A stretch of DNA of 12,952 nt. It comes from JAUVXJ01 sp964577995 (GTDB lineage: Bacteria; Chloroflexota; Anaerolineae; UBA7937; B3-Chlor). Numbering within the stretch: position 1 is the stretch's first letter; every line of letters begins with the position of its first letter. The position numbers and the translations under genes are program-made. Below are positions 12,701 through 12,952 of this stretch, one piece after another. The notes beneath the pieces were generated by a model that was not told where the DNA came from, searched no databases, and worked only from the letters and a program-made list of their open reading frames with translations. Where the stretch lies: contig CAZOBP010000074.1 of the NCBI GenBank assembly GCA_964577995.1, forward strand, positions 1-12,952. The letters run 5' to 3'.

Positions 12701-12952
12701 ATGCTGCCCGGTTTGAACACCAAGGACATCGACATCGAGAGTCTGGCCCGCCAGGCCCTAGAGAACCCACAGGTCCGGTCCGAGCTATTCAGGGGCCTGT
12801 CGGACAAGCAGGAGAGAGTGGGCTACAACTGCTTGAGGGCCCTCTTGCGCCTGGGTGAGGAGCATCCACAGCTACTGTACCCCCACTGGGACCTCTTCGT
12901 CGAGCTGCTGCGCAGCGAGAACACCTACTTCAAGTTGCGCGGTGCCAATCTG
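12701..12952 (+). CDS. HEAT-repeat-like hypothetical protein, N-terminal part (runs off window)
   Basis: The frame opens at ATG 12701 (MLPGLNTKDIDIESLARQAL...) and is still open at the window end after 84 codons. The part seen is all helical and amphipathic: NPQVRSELFRGLSDK, then RVGYNCLRALLRLGEEHPQLL and YPHWDLFVELLRSENTYFKL, which read like paired helices of HEAT/armadillo-type repeats. No in-frame ATG, GTG or TTG start was found upstream as far as the tRNA, so this start is likely. GAGAGG (12683-12688) is 12 nt away, long for a Shine-Dalgarno. Proteins of this kind are usually scaffolds; no function can be assigned. The 115 bp before it hold only a small GC hairpin (CCGAG/CTCGG, 12613-12626) and no clear promoter. 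Confidence 0.7.
   Translation, partial: MLPGLNTKDIDIESLARQALENPQVRSELFRGLSDKQERVGYNCLRALLRLGEEHPQLLYPHWDLFVELLRSENTYFKLRGANL

Overview
The window looks like chromosomal DNA from a GC-rich bacterium. The gene set (an RpoD-like sigma factor lacking region 1.1, a CAD-like short dihydroorotase, a BchI-like ATPase, GT4 glycosyltransferases, an HNH protein of a type common in several GC-rich phyla, and a HEAT-like protein) is most reminiscent of Chloroflexota. That is an impression from protein flavour, not a phylogenetic result. I see no insertion sequence, integrase, phage gene, CRISPR array or replication origin.

Positions 1-5533 (plus strand) hold a cell-surface polysaccharide locus. It opens with the C-terminal part of a BchI/magnesium-chelatase-type AAA+ ATPase. 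Its stop codon abuts the start of a GT4 glycosyltransferase, which overlaps a second GT4 by 4 bp. A near-consensus sigma-70 promoter (2918-2946) then drives a third GT4 and a polyprenyl-phosphate sugar-1-phosphate transferase (WbaP/WcaJ type), the membrane enzyme that would load the first sugar of a repeat unit. At 5618-6676 there is a stand-alone dihydroorotase (pyrimidine synthesis) that strongly resembles the DHOase domain of animal CAD.

Positions 6683-10407 lie on the minus strand. In transcription order they are tRNA-Trp(CCA), an HNH endonuclease-family protein, a Cys-rich ArsR-family regulator, an RpoD/SigA-like sigma factor and a membrane-anchored GHL10-type glycoside-hydrolase-like protein. 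Two strong promoters with TTGACA and an extended -10 (TGGTATTAT) precede tRNA-Trp and arsR. The arsR-sigma-GHL10 order suggests a sensor-controlled sigma factor, possibly linked to the cell surface, but this is inference.

Positions 10527-12585 (plus strand) carry a tRNA-function cluster: mnmE (tRNA U34 modification GTPase), tadA (tRNA A34-to-I deaminase) and tRNA-Ser(CGA). mnmE and tadA each have their own TATAAT promoter very close to the start codon. The window ends inside a HEAT-repeat-like ORF (12701 onwards). No gene-free stretch exceeds 300 bp. The largest gaps are 9514-9747 (arsR promoter, pyrimidine-rich tract and a weak terminator), 10408-10574 (divergent promoters and a palindrome) and 12586-12700 (a small GC hairpin only).

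Nothing here is a clear-cut new defence or mobile system. The best leads are the Cys-rich ArsR/sigma unit with an altered promoter-recognition residue, the CAD-like dihydroorotase, the very short 5' leaders, and the palindrome on the -35 of the tRNA-Trp promoter.
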